From assembly GCA_033439685.1 (NCBI GenBank), contig JAUEDM010000003.1, positions 1,208,001-1,272,000 of the forward strand: 64,000 nt of DNA. Reading direction: 5' to 3'. A program made the position numbers and the translations under genes. The notes beneath the pieces are model-generated. The model had not been told where the DNA came from. It searched no databases and was given only the letters and a program-made list of their open reading frames with translations. The DNA is from Apodospora peruviana (taxonomy: Eukaryota; Ascomycota; Sordariomycetes; Sordariales; Lasiosphaeriaceae). Shown here one piece after another: positions 31,037-42,868 of this stretch. Positions within the stretch are counted from its first letter, which is position 1. Each line of letters begins with the position of its first letter.

Positions 31037-33029
31037 ATGCGGTTCGACGACTGGGACATCATCCTATTCCCAACTGGCCGAGACTCCAAGGTTCCCTTCA
31101 AGGAGTTCAAGGTCGCCTGCCATGTAGTGCCCGACCTCGAGCTTGCTCACATCCATGGCTCGGTGGGCCTGCCCGTTATGACTTGCTTTGTGCCTAGTAT
31201 CAAGGCCGGATTGCCATTTCAGATCTCGATCCATTGCTGGGGGACTCCGGAAATCAGCCATTTTACCCGAACCTATAGCAAGCATACCGATCTGGTCAAG
31301 TTTGAGGCCCGGATCTTGGTTGATGGGCGCCTGGTTGCGTGCGTTGCCTCCCGGGGAGGGAGATGGCAACAATACTGACTGTATTTCAGGTCCTCTACGT
31401 TCGATCGCGACGTTAATGGCCCCCATCTGATTACCAGCTCATTCGGTCAGTCTCCTGCTCTGAGTGAACGATGAATGTTTCAGAGAGAGGGCTAACTACT
31501 CGTCTAGAGTTCACGAAGACGGGAGAACTTGAACCACTCAGGTTTCCACACTTCCGTAATGAGCTCCTCTACCAGAACCATTGGAACCCCGGCGACGATC
31601 TCGGTCGCATCAAGGTCATAATTAGCGAGGGATTTCCGCGAGATTCGCTTACGGTCCCAATGGAGCGAATCAAGAACATTATTGCCTTTTCCTTTCAACA
31701 TGCCCCATTGGGTAGGTTCTTGTCATTCCTACCGAGTCGGTATTGAACGAAGTCTGACTGATGTATCGTCTGCCAGAAATTTTGGAGAACAACGGCATTG
31801 CATGGCCCAACCCGTCGATGTGGCGGCGGTCTCTCTTCACGCCTTCGATGCCAGTGCCGACATATCGTCCGGAGGATGGTGTGGGTGCACACGCACATTC
31901 GCCGCGGAGCAAGGCGTTGGTCAGGAAAAACAAGAGTCAGGAGCTCCCAGCGCTGGGGTTGACAGGTGGCATGTTCCCGGCCCAGTCATCCAACAGCTTT
32001 CTTGGAACCCAGTCCTTCCCTCTGCCATACATGCCACCGCGAGCAGCCGCCGGATCCGGATTGTCGTTCTCGTATCCGGATCCATTTACCGACCATACAG
32101 CGTATCTTGACTGGATGAACTCAATGACCTGTGGCCAGGCGAGTGATGTCCTGGGCATGAATTCAAATACCTCGCCGTGGCCGGTGAACCCTCGCCTCAC
32201 GAACAAGCAGTCCAGCGACGAAGATGCTAGTATGCCAGACTACACGCCACCTGATTCGGAGACCATGTCCATGCACATCTCAGGCCCCAGCCTTGAGGAT
32301 GATCCCATGAGTCTCAAGGTCCCAGCCAACACTCCCATCGCATGCCCGGGTGATGGACCCTGTGATGAACTCCAAGGCGCCCGGTTCCCATTGACATCAC
32401 AATCCTCAACTAATATTCCCTCAGACTTCGCTACATCGTTGACTCATTCCCTTCTGAATCAGCCTCTTCCTCTCCCGCTGCCGATTCAACCGCAGAACAT
32501 TCCTCTCCCTGCGTCCGAGATCAAGTCCCGAAAGGAAAATCGCCATCTCACAAATGCCGGCTGCGGCGGCTCCAACCCGTCCTCGACACAGTCAACGCCT
32601 CAAGCCGCCGCTGACCAACCCGATATCCGCAAGTTCTCTCAGCCACTTTTTGGTCTTGGCAATCTGGCTTCGGGTATATCCATGTCTCTCACTTCGCCGG
32701 AGGATGCGTCGGTTCATGAGTCTCCTGGCAACTTGCAAGCTGTGTTCCCGGGCAGCAGTGATTCCCACCACGCATCATCCACCGGAGATTTCGGTGGCTC
32801 GACCCTCAATACAGCTACCCCGAACCCACTGCGGGACTCATCCAACAACTCGATCAATATGGGCGGAGGCGGCAGTCTCGGTCTCGGCAACGCCAACTCG
32901 GGCAACAAGCGGACGCGGAACTTTACGCCAGCATCCGCCAAAGCGATTGACAAGGAGGACGAGCCGCGTCGGGCCAACCCTCATGTTCGAATTGCGGGCT
33001 ACGGCGAAGATGCGGCCAATGAAGGTTGA
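31037..33029 (+). CDS. Unknown protein with N-terminal globular domain (DUF7918-like) and long Ser/Pro/Asn-rich tail
   Basis: 604 residues in four exons (31037-31338, 31390-31445, 31508-31711, 31777-33029); phases match at all three introns. Residues 1-200 look globular (FDDWDIILFPTGRD, LPFQISIHCWGTP, EGFPRDSLTVPMERIKNIIAFSFQHAP). This resembles the DUF7918 domain of fungal proteins with a C2-like beta sandwich, but the match is from memory. The remaining 400 residues are disordered, rich in Ser, Pro, Asn and Gly. A basic C-terminus (GNKRTRNFTPASAKAIDKEDEP) could be a nuclear signal. The splice pattern and sustained frame make the gene firm; function unknown. Confidence 0.85.
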
Positions 33030-33961
33030 TTCTAATGCGGTCCATATTGATATACACGAACTCACGATATTTCGACAGTGGTATCCATGCTTGTATGGCT
33101 TTTTCAAGTTGTTCTTTCCAACAAAACGGCCTTGTGGGTTGTTGGCTTGGTTATGCTTTATGGTCTGCCTGTTTGGTGAAAATTTTAGGCCGCGCTCCTT
33201 TTTTCTTCTTCTCTTGGCTTGTTAGGCAGAATGGCATCAGCTAGGAATAGGAAGCCAGCTTAGTTTATGGTGAGAGTGGTGTAGTGATGTATATATCAAC
33301 AGAGGCAGTTGTTAATAGCTACCCAGGTTTGGGGAGCAGGATCAGTTGGTTTGCTTATTATTCCATCCTGTGTTTTAGCATGGATGATAGGAGGCTGAAA
33401 CGACAGGGTGGAAGAGAGTGGATTGACAAAAGAGGTCAAGGCCGCATGTGTAGGCTTTTCATGACGGCTTTGAATCTTGAGTTTTATTCCCGTCTTGTCG
33501 ATTAATGTAAATCATTTGATCCGTTTGACTAATATTTTATTCCTCTGACGTAAGGGGGACGAAGGAATGAGTGCACAAGAGAACTGTTATCGTAAGTAGG
33601 CCGTGCACTTGAGGTTTCGGACTCCATCTTACAATGACAGTAAGTAAAGGCGATAACTATCACATGTCCAAGGAAATGGCCAAGTACGGTAGCTGAACCT
33701 TAAATTTGACTAACGTTATCAGGCTTCTTTCAAAATAAACTTCTGCAAGTTTTTTCAAGCCCTATGTGGACCTCGGGGGTCACACGACTCGATTAAATAA
33801 AAGGATATATCGTTGCACCCCGAGGCCATTCCTTTCCTTCCCAGGCATTCCCCGAAGTTCACGAACAGATCCGCACAACACTCCCCACGGGCAACTAACA
33901 ATACTTACCTAACTAAGTAATCTGTTTAAGAACATCAACCAGAGCATTTGCAGTCGCAAGC
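33030..33961. other. Intergenic, no gene seen
   Basis: 932 bases. The 3' flank of the upstream gene includes T-rich stretches; no supported gene. Confidence 0.5.
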
Positions 33962-35043
33962 ATGGTATTTACAACCCGCTCTTCTCGCCCGTCTCGCTGG
34001 GGCCCCGCCGATCAATCTAATTCCCAGCTTAAAACCCTCACCCTGGCGATCGAGGCACCTATAACGGCCGAGCAAATCGAGGCATATGCTCTCCATGTGC
34101 GTATCGAAGAGATCACGCACCAACTAATAAGGATGAACAACAACGTCCTCCCTGCTACTGATTCGTGGTTCCACAGATCACCGTCTCTGCCGCCAGAGTA
34201 CGATGCCCACTCGGGACGACGCATCAACACGCATCAGCATCGCTACCAGGAGCGCCTTCTCTCGAAGAGCGTCACTCACTTGTTCAACAGGCCATCTGTA
34301 TCATCCCGAACTACCGCCCGCCCGTCGGCTACTCCGCAGCATATGCCCTCTCAAGGAAAAGAAGGAGAAAGTCTACATCCTAGTCAAGGACTTTCCCGAG
34401 GTTAATTTCATCGGCCAGATCCTCGGCCCCCGCAGTCGGAGTCTCGGTGAAATGATCACTCTGTCTGGAGCGGAGGCTATCGTGCTGCGAGGCAAAGGTT
34501 CCGTTAAGGAGGGTCGGTGTTCTACTAGAGGCTGCCGTGGTCGTCCTGGGGATGATGGAGGCAGAGGAGGACGCCATCATTTCGACCATGACAATGTCAA
34601 TAACGAGCCGCTGCACTGCCTGATTAATTACCGCTGACAGCCAAGACAAGATTGACAAGGCCAAAGTTCTTATTAACGAAATCATCGAGATAGCCACAAC
34701 GATGCCTGAGCATGCTAACGACCGGAAGCGAGACCAGCTGCGCACGCTTGCCGTGATCAACGGAAATTTTCGAGACGACGAGGCTAATAAACATGCTGCA
34801 CTGTTCTCCACAACAGGGCACTACTCTTGCAAGCTTGTCGCCTGTTATTTCTGTGGCGGCTATGGCCACATCGCCCGTGACTGCAAGAAGAAAAGCGGCC
34901 ATATCGCGCAGGGAGAAGAAGGATCTTCCAAGGCGCCGTCGCCTACTCCTCCGTGGAGAAAGACAAGCGGCAATGCGGCTACTAATAATGCCGATTCTAC
35001 ATCGATTGGTTTGCTCTACTCGGAGTTTCTGTCTGACCTGTAA
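33962..35043 (+). pseudogene. Frameshifted extra copy of the branch-point binding protein (SF1/BBP)
   Basis: SF1/BBP recognises the intron branch site during early spliceosome assembly. This copy keeps its layout. SF1 N-terminal part: SRWGPADQ, TAEQIEAYALHVRIEEITHQL, SPSLPPEYDAHSGRRIN. KH domain: KVYILVKDFPEVNFIGQILG, then LRGKGSVKEGR. Helical region: DKIDKAKVLINEIIEIA, DRKRDQLRTLAVINGNFRDDE. One CCHC zinc knuckle: CYFCGGYGHIARDC. At least three frame changes are needed: after RYQERLL (about 34255), before KEKKEKVYI (about 34360), and at LIN/TADSQDK (about 34630). The KH loop GPRG reads GPRS, and no introns are evident, so a retrocopy is possible. The functional gene should be elsewhere, since this protein is essential in yeast. 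Confidence 0.85.
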
Positions 35044-38000
35044 CTGCCAGATCATCTAACTACCTGTACAGTACTTTAGGTTGCGTAATATGAATACCTT
35101 TACTGTCTGAATGGCGTAATGGTAGAAAGTGTTTTCGGATCCTCACTGAAGGAAGAAGACATTTGGTTGCAACAGCGTGACGGCAACTGGTGAAAGTACG
35201 TATGCAGGGGTAGCAGCTGCTATCGTCCCTTTGACGATACCGGTCTCCTAGTTAGGTCGCTATCACTACCACTTGCCAGCACGGATCGGGTTGTTCATAG
35301 GCCCCGAAACTTGAAGCTGAACCCGAAGCAGATACCGGACGGATAGCCGCATGGGGGTGATCTACCTGCCTTAAGTGATCAGGCGCCCGAACTGTCGAGA
35401 TATGTGACTTTCGTACCACAAGCACGTGTGGGGTGTGCTGGATGGGTAATAGTAAAGAAGCAAGCCTTCCGTCCGCAGCATGTAAGACAGTTTGACTCCG
35501 TGATAAATGCACTACTGGCGAAATATCTCCAAGACAACGATTAAAACGGGTTGTCTAGAGGTCAACGGGAAATTCAGGGTCAAGGCTGTCTGCATGTTTG
35601 CTTCTGGACATGGGCTTGAAAATATTATTATTATTCATACGCCGCTGTGCCCTTGGGCGTGTCGGAGCTTCAAACTATTTACTGTACAGGAAACCCGTGC
35701 CCTTACGGGTCGGGTGAAAAACCGGTAAGGGCTGAAAATAATGGCTGTGTGACGAATGGGATCGCTAGAAGTACCAAGTAGATGCCAGCCGCTATTTGGG
35801 ATGAATACCACTGTTTGATCTGGACGGTTAGGTGTTGTTTGCAGAATCGAGCATGATGTCTCACGAAAAGGGGCAGATGGCGGGCTACGACTCTGCATGC
35901 TGCCGAGAGCAAGATCGTTAAGATCGTCGTCTATAGTGGGGCCGTACTTCGATTAAAACGGCGGAGCTCTCGTCTCCATATAACTAACTTGGCACGATGG
36001 AGATGCTGGATTCCAAGCTTTTCCAAGGCCGGCCGCACTTTTCGAGTGCACCCCTGGCCCAGCGTGTTGGATCTACGACGGGATTCTTTCACGACTCTCG
36101 ACGAAAGAACTCGGCCGAGGTCTCGAATCTGGTGTAGCCATGCCCCGATATGATGTTTCTTGCAAGTCGTACCTTGTTACACATGTAGATACGCCTGTTA
36201 ACATCACGACAGAGACCTCGGGTCGAAATTGTTATTCGAGCATGTTTCGTCTGCCAACCCTCGTCGATGTTGACTGTGAGGAAGCGTCGTCGTCCGACGT
36301 CGAGCCGGAACTACCAAGCTTCAGATTGGCGTGGGGTGACGGGTTTATCTGAGGAGCGTCCACTGTTAGCCGAAGCTTATCTTTGTGTGCAGAACAGGGG
36401 CTTCCGGACTGCCTCTCTTAACAGCACGGCAGCAGACTGCCGGGAAGCGGTGCCCGCGGGCTGCCATCGCAGATCCGAGAGAAGATTTAGTGCATTTTAG
36501 CACGAATCTTAGCCTGAGCGCTAGTGTCCGTCTAGAACATGTCTCCGATTGTCAAACGGGTTCAAGTGCAACTGCTATTTTCAACGTCAGTTGCTGTTTC
36601 TGCCCGTGGAAGGGCGTGCAATTGCTGCGAAATATCATTATGATTACGCAATTGTGGCTTATTCTGTCTCGGGGCGTGGGAAGAGCCCGAGGACCCGGCT
36701 CGCACAGTGCACGGCGTAATCAGATCGGGGACGCCTACCAATCGCCGAGTTCGCTCCCGTCAGCTGGGCAGAGGTATCAATGTTCCCGAGTATCCCAGGA
36801 ACTTTCATCACAAAGAATCAGATAAGAATCATGCGGTCGTCGGTCAACACTGTCCTGTCATTGACGTGCTCTCGAGAACCAATTATTTCTGTGGTGATGT
36901 TTATTAGCTGGAACTGAAGCCGAGAGTCAAAGTAGACTCATGATGAGTCACCCGGCGGACGAAGCAGTGTATCGGGTGGGAGCGCCGAAGAATGTTCGTC
37001 ACGGCACTTGGCAAATGAGCGGGACGGGTCACGGGCGCCGCGGACGGGTCATCCAGGCTTACTTCCGGGCAATCAAGGTCCAAATAATGGCATCTCTGCG
37101 AGAACATGACCATCTATCTGTATGGGTATGGATACCCCGTATTGTTCCTGGTTAATAAATTAAGGTAATTACATAGATGATGAGACGCAGGGCGGATAGG
37201 TATGATCGGTACGTGGCACGGTGACCCAACATGCGGGTTCAGGAACCAGAATTAGACGACGGCTGCACGCGATAGGGAGCTGCCAGGAAGGCCTACCGCA
37301 ACTTCGAAGTCTTTCCACTACTCGGAAAGACTTGATATTTTCTGAGGAGTATCCTTCTCTTGGGACTGATACGCGATCTTTCTAACGATCAACTTTACGG
37401 AATACGGCTGCCCTCATCCGACGAGCATCCCTCGAGCTTCTGGTTAGGATTCCATCACCCTTGTTCTCCCAGCGACCAATTGAATCAAATCGGAATCCTT
37501 CCTCGAAAGAAACCGCCAGCTCTGACATTAGGGCAGACAGGGGGCCCAAGTCCCTGGACAGGCCAGATTATCTCCGGGCGCTCTTCAAGTTGCTATTGGA
37601 CGGCGGGGACTGGGTGACGGCGGAGTTAGTGAAAAAGGGGGACAACTCTCAAGAATCGGCCGCACGCCGTGGGTGCAGGAGGTTGTTGTACCAAACGCCG
37701 AGCCCTATGTGTCGCGCGAAAATGCGCCGAATCTTGGCTTCGGTCGAGTCTCGCTCTTCTCGTCCTGCCAATGGCCCAATCGCACTTCAAGGCTTCTCGG
37801 AGACAATTGAGCAGCAGACGCTGTTCGTTCCCGTGGCTCGGACAGTCCCAAGAGCCCGCCCGTGCTGAACCAGTCAGGCAGAGTCGGCGTTTTGGTTTTG
37901 GGGCCGTCCAAGGAGGTCCAAGAACAAAGCAAAATGAATCTGCCCGGGAGCAAGCTGAGGATGGCGACGCTAACCTGACATGGGTTTCGAGGGCGATGGT

Positions 38001-38306
38001 TTGCTTTTGTGCCAAATTTATTTATAATTGCGAAAAGTTTCCGAAATCTTTTTTTTGCTTTTCAGAAGTACATATGGAGCAGCAGCTGCTGCCCTTTCAG
38101 TCCAACCACACCAGTCTCTTCTTGAACGTTCCTTTCCATTATCTGAACTTTCTCTAGAATCATCCCATCATCTGCCTTCTGCCACTTCAACCCCCCACAT
38201 TGCCGACAACTTCACTTCGACCGTCCTCTACAGGGACTTTGACAGCTCGTCGCGACATTTATTTACCGCCCCAAACCACCAAGAGAGTCAAAATTTGGTA
38301 GCAAAT
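35044..38306. other. Long gene-empty stretch
   Basis: 3.26 kb with no frame of coding quality on either strand; the longest frames (up to about 160 codons) show no domains and change composition abruptly. No terminal inverted repeats, transposase or reverse-transcriptase motifs were recognised by eye. The last 280 bases are open in the frame of the MFS gene but have no in-frame ATG and look like a 5' leader. Confidence 0.5.
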
Positions 38307-40167
38307 ATGGACGAGAAGCTCTCTACGCCAGGGCAGCCAACGGTGGCAGAATCCCAGGCGCCCACAATTGCGCCCAGTGTGACCGAAGAAGACAAGCTCT
38401 CCGCTGAGTTGGCCTCAGATACCGATGCCGCGTCGGTACGGCCTGGTGATGCCCCGGCTGACGCCGAGACCGAAAAGCACAACCACCTTACACAACACCC
38501 GACGGCAACATCCAAGCAAGGCGATGCTATTCAACAGACACAGACACGCGAGGATGGAACCGAGTATCCAAAAGGTTCCAAGCTGGGCCTCATCATCCTG
38601 GCTTTGTGTCTGAGCGTCTTCCTCATGGCACTCGATAACTCCATCATCGCAACCGCCATCCCAAAGATCACAGACCAGTTCCAGAGCTTACCCGACGTCG
38701 GTTGGTACGGAAGCGGTATGTATAGCTAGCTCCTTGCTTCTTCGACCTTCACACACAAGAAACCAACCCAACTGACATGTTACCGTAGCCTACCTCCTCA
38801 CCACAGCCGCCCTCCAGCTTCTTTTCGGCCGGTTCTACACCTTCTTCAGCATAAAATGGATCTACCTAATCGCCATCTTCATCTTCGAGCTCGGCAGCCT
38901 GATCTGCGGCGTCGCCAACAACAGCGTAACCCTGATCATCGGCCGCGCCATCGCGGGCATCGGGTCCGCCGGCCTTTTTTCGGGTGCGCTCATCATCCTC
39001 GCCTATTCGGTGCCCCTCGACCGACGACCGCTCTACACCGGCCTGGTCGGCGCCATGTTCGGCATCGCCTCCGTGTCCGGCCCACTTCTGGGCGGCGTCT
39101 TCACTGATAAGGTCACCTGGCGCTGGTGCTTCTTCATCAACCTGCCCATCGGCGCCATCACCATCGTGGTGATCGGCTTCTTTTTCCCGGACCCGCACCG
39201 CGAGATCACAAACAACGACACGTGGCGCGACCGCGTCAAGCGCTTCGACCCTTTCGGGACAGCCGTCTTCATGCCCGCCATCATCTGCCTGCTGCTTGCC
39301 CTCCAATGGGGCGGCACAAAGTACGAGTGGAACAGCTGGCGCATTATAGTTCTGTTCGTCTTCTTCGCCGTGCTCATCCTTATTTTCTTGTACATCCAGT
39401 ATAAGCAACAAGACCTGGCGACCGTGCCGCCGCGCATCTTCTTCAAGCGCACAGTCTGGGCGTCGGGCTTCTTCAGCTTCACCGTCGGCGCCGCTTTCTT
39501 GGGATCCGTCTACTACCTGCCCATCTGGTTCCAGGCCGTCAAGGGCTCTAGCGCCGTCGAGAGCGGCATCATGAACCTGCCGATGCTGATCTCGACCGTG
39601 GTAGTCTCCATAATCGCCGGCGTGGCCGTCACCATCTTTGGCTACTACACGCCCTTCATGATCCTCGGTTCCATTTTTGTCTCGGTCGGCTACGGCCTCC
39701 TGACAACCTTTAAGCCGGACACACCCTCGCCCGTGTGGATCGGCTACCAGATCCTCGCCGGCGCGGGCGTCGGCTTCGGCATGCAGCAGCCGCTGATGGC
39801 CGTGCAGACGGTCTTATCGATAGACGACGTACCAACAGGAACATCCATCATCGTTTTTCTCCAGACGCTTGGCGGCGCGCTGTTCGTCTCGATCGCGCAG
39901 AACGTCTTCACCAACAAACTGATCGAGTACGTGGCCGAGTACGCGCCGGCGATCGGCGATCCGCACATGGTGCTGGCGCTGGGCGCGACCAACATCCAGC
40001 ATGTCGTCGACCCAGCGCTGCTGCCCGGCGTCACGCGGGCGTATAACGATTCGCTGACGCAGACATTTGTTGTCTTTACGGCGCTGAGCGTGGCGAGTAT
40101 CTTTGGTGCGCTGCTGACCGAGTGGGCGAGCGTCAAGGGCAAGAAGGTCGAGATGGCTATTGCGTAG
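38307..40167 (+). CDS. MFS drug/toxin efflux transporter (DHA2, 14-helix type)
   Basis: Plasma-membrane proton-coupled exporter, 595 residues, exons 38307-38715 and 38789-40167 (phase 1). A hydrophilic acidic N-terminus of about 95 residues precedes helix 1 (LGLIILALCLSVFLMALDNS, then IIATAIPKITDQF, the DHA2 signature). Then come YLLTTAALQLLFGRFY, GRAIAGIGSAGLFSGALIIL and WRWCFFINLPIGAITIVVIG. Fourteen hydrophobic segments are visible by eye. Similar proteins export mycotoxins, aflatoxin-type metabolites or azoles; the substrate here cannot be inferred because no biosynthetic genes flank it. The start at 38307 is the first ATG in frame; upstream the frame is open only from a TTG. Confidence 0.93.
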
Positions 40168-40863
40168 ACTCATAATTAATGGCAATGTCTAGAGGTTCAT
40201 TTTATTTCTTGTTATTTTTGTTATAATTATTTCTAGGGGTTTGTTCAAGATATCCATCCACTCTGCGGTTGATTTTGTTGCATGTGGTTTCATGTTTTAG
40301 ACACCTTTTTCTATGTACGGATTAATTACCTTTTAAATATATTGTGCCACTGGCCGAGTAGGGACCACCCACCTAACATAAAAAGAGTGGGCTTAACGAA
40401 AATGGAGAGACAGAGAGACAGATGGTGGTTGTGTAGCAATTATATGACACGATAGAACGGGCCTCTCCTGTGACGCATCCTTGGTTGCTTGTCTATTTGT
40501 TTTATGCAGCCATATCATCATTACGCAAGACTGCAGTGGTGATTAAAGGGGGTCGAGTGGTAATTTACCTATGTACCAACGATCACTCTGCCTGTCAGCA
40601 AAGTTCCAGATAATCTGCTCAGGCCATCTAAGCACCGGGCAGTCAACTAGCCCCTCGACGAGTGTACCAGACATGGGAGGAGAGAGACACGTCATGATGA
40701 GGATGACGATTGAATAGTCACACTTCTTAGATTTCGAGGTCATAACAGCCCAACAGCTCCCTCTACCCTTATGATCTAGCATGTAGTACAGATACAATTG
40801 TCTAGCCCTTCCCTCAGACACCAAGTACAACTTTGATCGGCTGTCCACAAGCTCATGCCCCAC
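40168..40863. other. Intergenic, no gene seen
   Basis: 696 bases between the convergent MFS gene and the small CCHC-like gene, both ending toward it. No supported gene. Confidence 0.5.
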
Positions 40864-41340
40864 CTAATTCCAGTCAATGAGAGTCTCCTGGTCAGCGTCC
40901 ATGTTGTGATTGCCATCGTGATTGTCCTCAACCGCCACCTTGTTCTTCAAGACTTCAATCTCCTCGGACAGCTTCTTATTCTGGTCCTTCTCAACGCTAA
41001 GCTCTTTCCGCAACCTGTCGACGAAGGCCCATTCATCTTCCAATTTATTTTGACGGTATGCCAGTTCATCTGCATGTTTCCGCTTCATAATATCCATCAC
41101 TCTTTCATAGTGATCCCGGACCACTTGCTCCGCAATATCCTGAGCGTTCATGATGTCGTTCCTGCGCTTGTGCGGACATCCCGCAACCTTGTGACCAAAT
41201 CCATGAATTCCCATGTCGTGGGAACGGCACCAGAAACACTGAACCGGAGGACCCGTGTTCACCCTTTTACGAGGCCCGGTGTCATGGGCAGGCTCGGGAC
41301 TGAGGTCGTCACGAGTACGCTTGCGATTCATATTCTCCAT
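40864..41340 (-). CDS. Small protein with zinc-knuckle-like motif and coiled coil
   Basis: 158 residues, single exon, ATG in good context at 41340. A basic N-terminus (NRKRTRDD...PRKRV) could direct it to the nucleus. A Cys/His cluster follows: CFWC, then HDMGIHGFGH and AGC-PH. This resembles a zinc-knuckle-like metal site of fungal lineage-specific proteins. The second half (HYERVMDIMKRKHADELAYR to EVLKNKVAVED) is a strong heptad coiled coil, suggesting dimerisation. The tail is acidic. Function unknown; no homologue recognised with certainty. Confidence 0.65.
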   Translation of the reverse strand: MENMNRKRTRDDLSPEPAHDTGPRKRVNTGPPVQCFWCRSHDMGIHGFGHKVAGCPHKRRNDIMNAQDIAEQVVRDHYERVMDIMKRKHADELAYRQNKLEDEWAFVDRLRKELSVEKDQNKKLSEEIEVLKNKVAVEDNHDGNHNMDADQETLIDWN

Positions 41341-42472
41341 CTTTGCTGGAAGGCTTAAGAAAGTGAATTCAATATCATGGTAGGGTCACTAGGGTGTGCT
41401 CCTCACGATGATTATCTATCGGTGGACGAACGTGGAGAAAACCTGGTCATACCAAAAGTTTGTTAGAATTGGATTCAATCTTATGGAAGGGTGTGCTACT
41501 CGCGATGCTTGGTCTAAAACCGTCGAGGGGGTTTGATCAAGATCCGGCAGAAAAGTCTGCGCCACTGACTGATGACATGGTGAGCGAAAGTCGCTGCGGT
41601 GCGAAATCACACAAACTGACGAACAAAACACTCCAATCGTACACAGTTGGTCGTTCGTGAAATCGGTCAAAATCTAGAAGGAAGCCAGCGTGATGTGTGT
41701 GGTTAGAGGAGATTCGAAGATTGGCGGTAAGATACGGATCATACAGTGTGTCGTCCGACCAAGAAAAGGCGACCCTTGGTGTTTTGAGACTCGACGGGGC
41801 GCGAGACGAAGACGAGAAGCTGATGCAACGGGAGTGGAAGCAGCCGGCCTGAAAATTTGCGTTTGGTGACGGGTGTGAGGTAGGTTCCCGGTTGCCAAAC
41901 GGAAGGAGCGTCATGCTATCGATAAACAGCTTCTGGCCAGAGATCTGGGCTTCTTCTGGAGATTTGAGGAAGGAAGCACTCCATGATCCGTTGTGGATGT
42001 GGCGCGACTTTCCGAACGCCCAGTAGCTCCTGCCTGCACAGTTGAACATTGCTCAGATGATAGATCGGGGCAAACTGTCGGGTATGGGCTCATCCGGGGT
42101 CGGATCCTCATTTCTCGTCCCCTCTCCAGTGGCCATATCCAAGTTATCACCCTCTCTGAAAATGGCAAAACACCATCGAGAGTAAAGCTCTCTTTCACTC
42201 CATGATTCTGTAAGCAGATTATCAGGTCCGTAGAAATTTCGTTCCTTCGCACTGCTGGCAGAAAAGTTGTGCCTAGGAAAAACAAATATACACTTGGGGT
42301 CCATATCCCCTTGCGACCTCGATGGCACTAACATAACACCGCCCTTTCACTCTCCCCTCGCAACTGGCGACGACATCGACCTTAATTACAATGAGCCCTC
42401 ACAATTATACCAATAGCCACCTCAGCTGACAACCCAAACCCCTTCAGACCGTCCCTCGCCCAATCAATCCAT
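41341..42472. other. Intergenic with a doubtful minus-strand open frame
   Basis: On the minus strand two frames in the same phase (42334 to 42053, and 42049 to 41537) are separated by a single TGA. A possible 46-base intron (gtttgc...gtgcag) would join them into about 250 residues. Composition is uneven and no domain is recognisable, so this is recorded as possible but not called. Confidence 0.3.
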
Positions 42473-42868
42473 CTACTCCTGCGAGTCGTCCGTCCAGTTC
42501 TGCGTAGCAAGTTCAACACTCGACTCCCCAGTACCGACCGTAGCCTTGGCGCTGGGCGGCGCTTCGCCGTCAAAGATCTTGATAACGACATTCTGGAGGA
42601 CGATTTCGACCTCGTTCTCGTCCTCGTCCTCGACGACCACGGTGTACTTCTTTTTGAGCCTCCAGGTCTGGTTGCCGACGAAGGTGGTCTTTTCCTCCTT
42701 CAGCTCAATCTCGAGTCCCTCGGCTGCGGGCGTGCCCTTCAGGTCGACGCCAGTCAGATAGCAGTCCATCTCATCGCCGCCCAGCGCGGTGATGCAGATC
42801 TCGAGCGTCAGCGGGCCGCCGGTGCCTTTGACTTGTTTGTCGAGGGTGAGTTTGTAGACTTCCGACAT
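42473..42868 (-). CDS. Small acidic beta-rich cytosolic protein, unknown
   Basis: 131 residues, one exon, starting MSEVYKLTLDKQVKGTGGP. Alternating hydrophobic residues (LTLEICITAL, RLKKKYTVVVEDEDENEVEI, IVLQNVVIKIFDG) suggest a single beta-sandwich-like domain. No signal peptide or membrane helix. The strand pattern and the ATG with purine at -3 (catggtgg on the plus strand) support a real gene. Family not recognised. Confidence 0.7.
   Translation of the reverse strand: MSEVYKLTLDKQVKGTGGPLTLEICITALGGDEMDCYLTGVDLKGTPAAEGLEIELKEEKTTFVGNQTWRLKKKYTVVVEDEDENEVEIVLQNVVIKIFDGEAPPSAKATVGTGESSVELATQNWTDDSQE

Noticed and set aside
41537..42334. Possible two-exon minus-strand gene
   Set aside because: Needs a very short unsupported intron to bypass a TGA; uneven composition and no recognisable domain.
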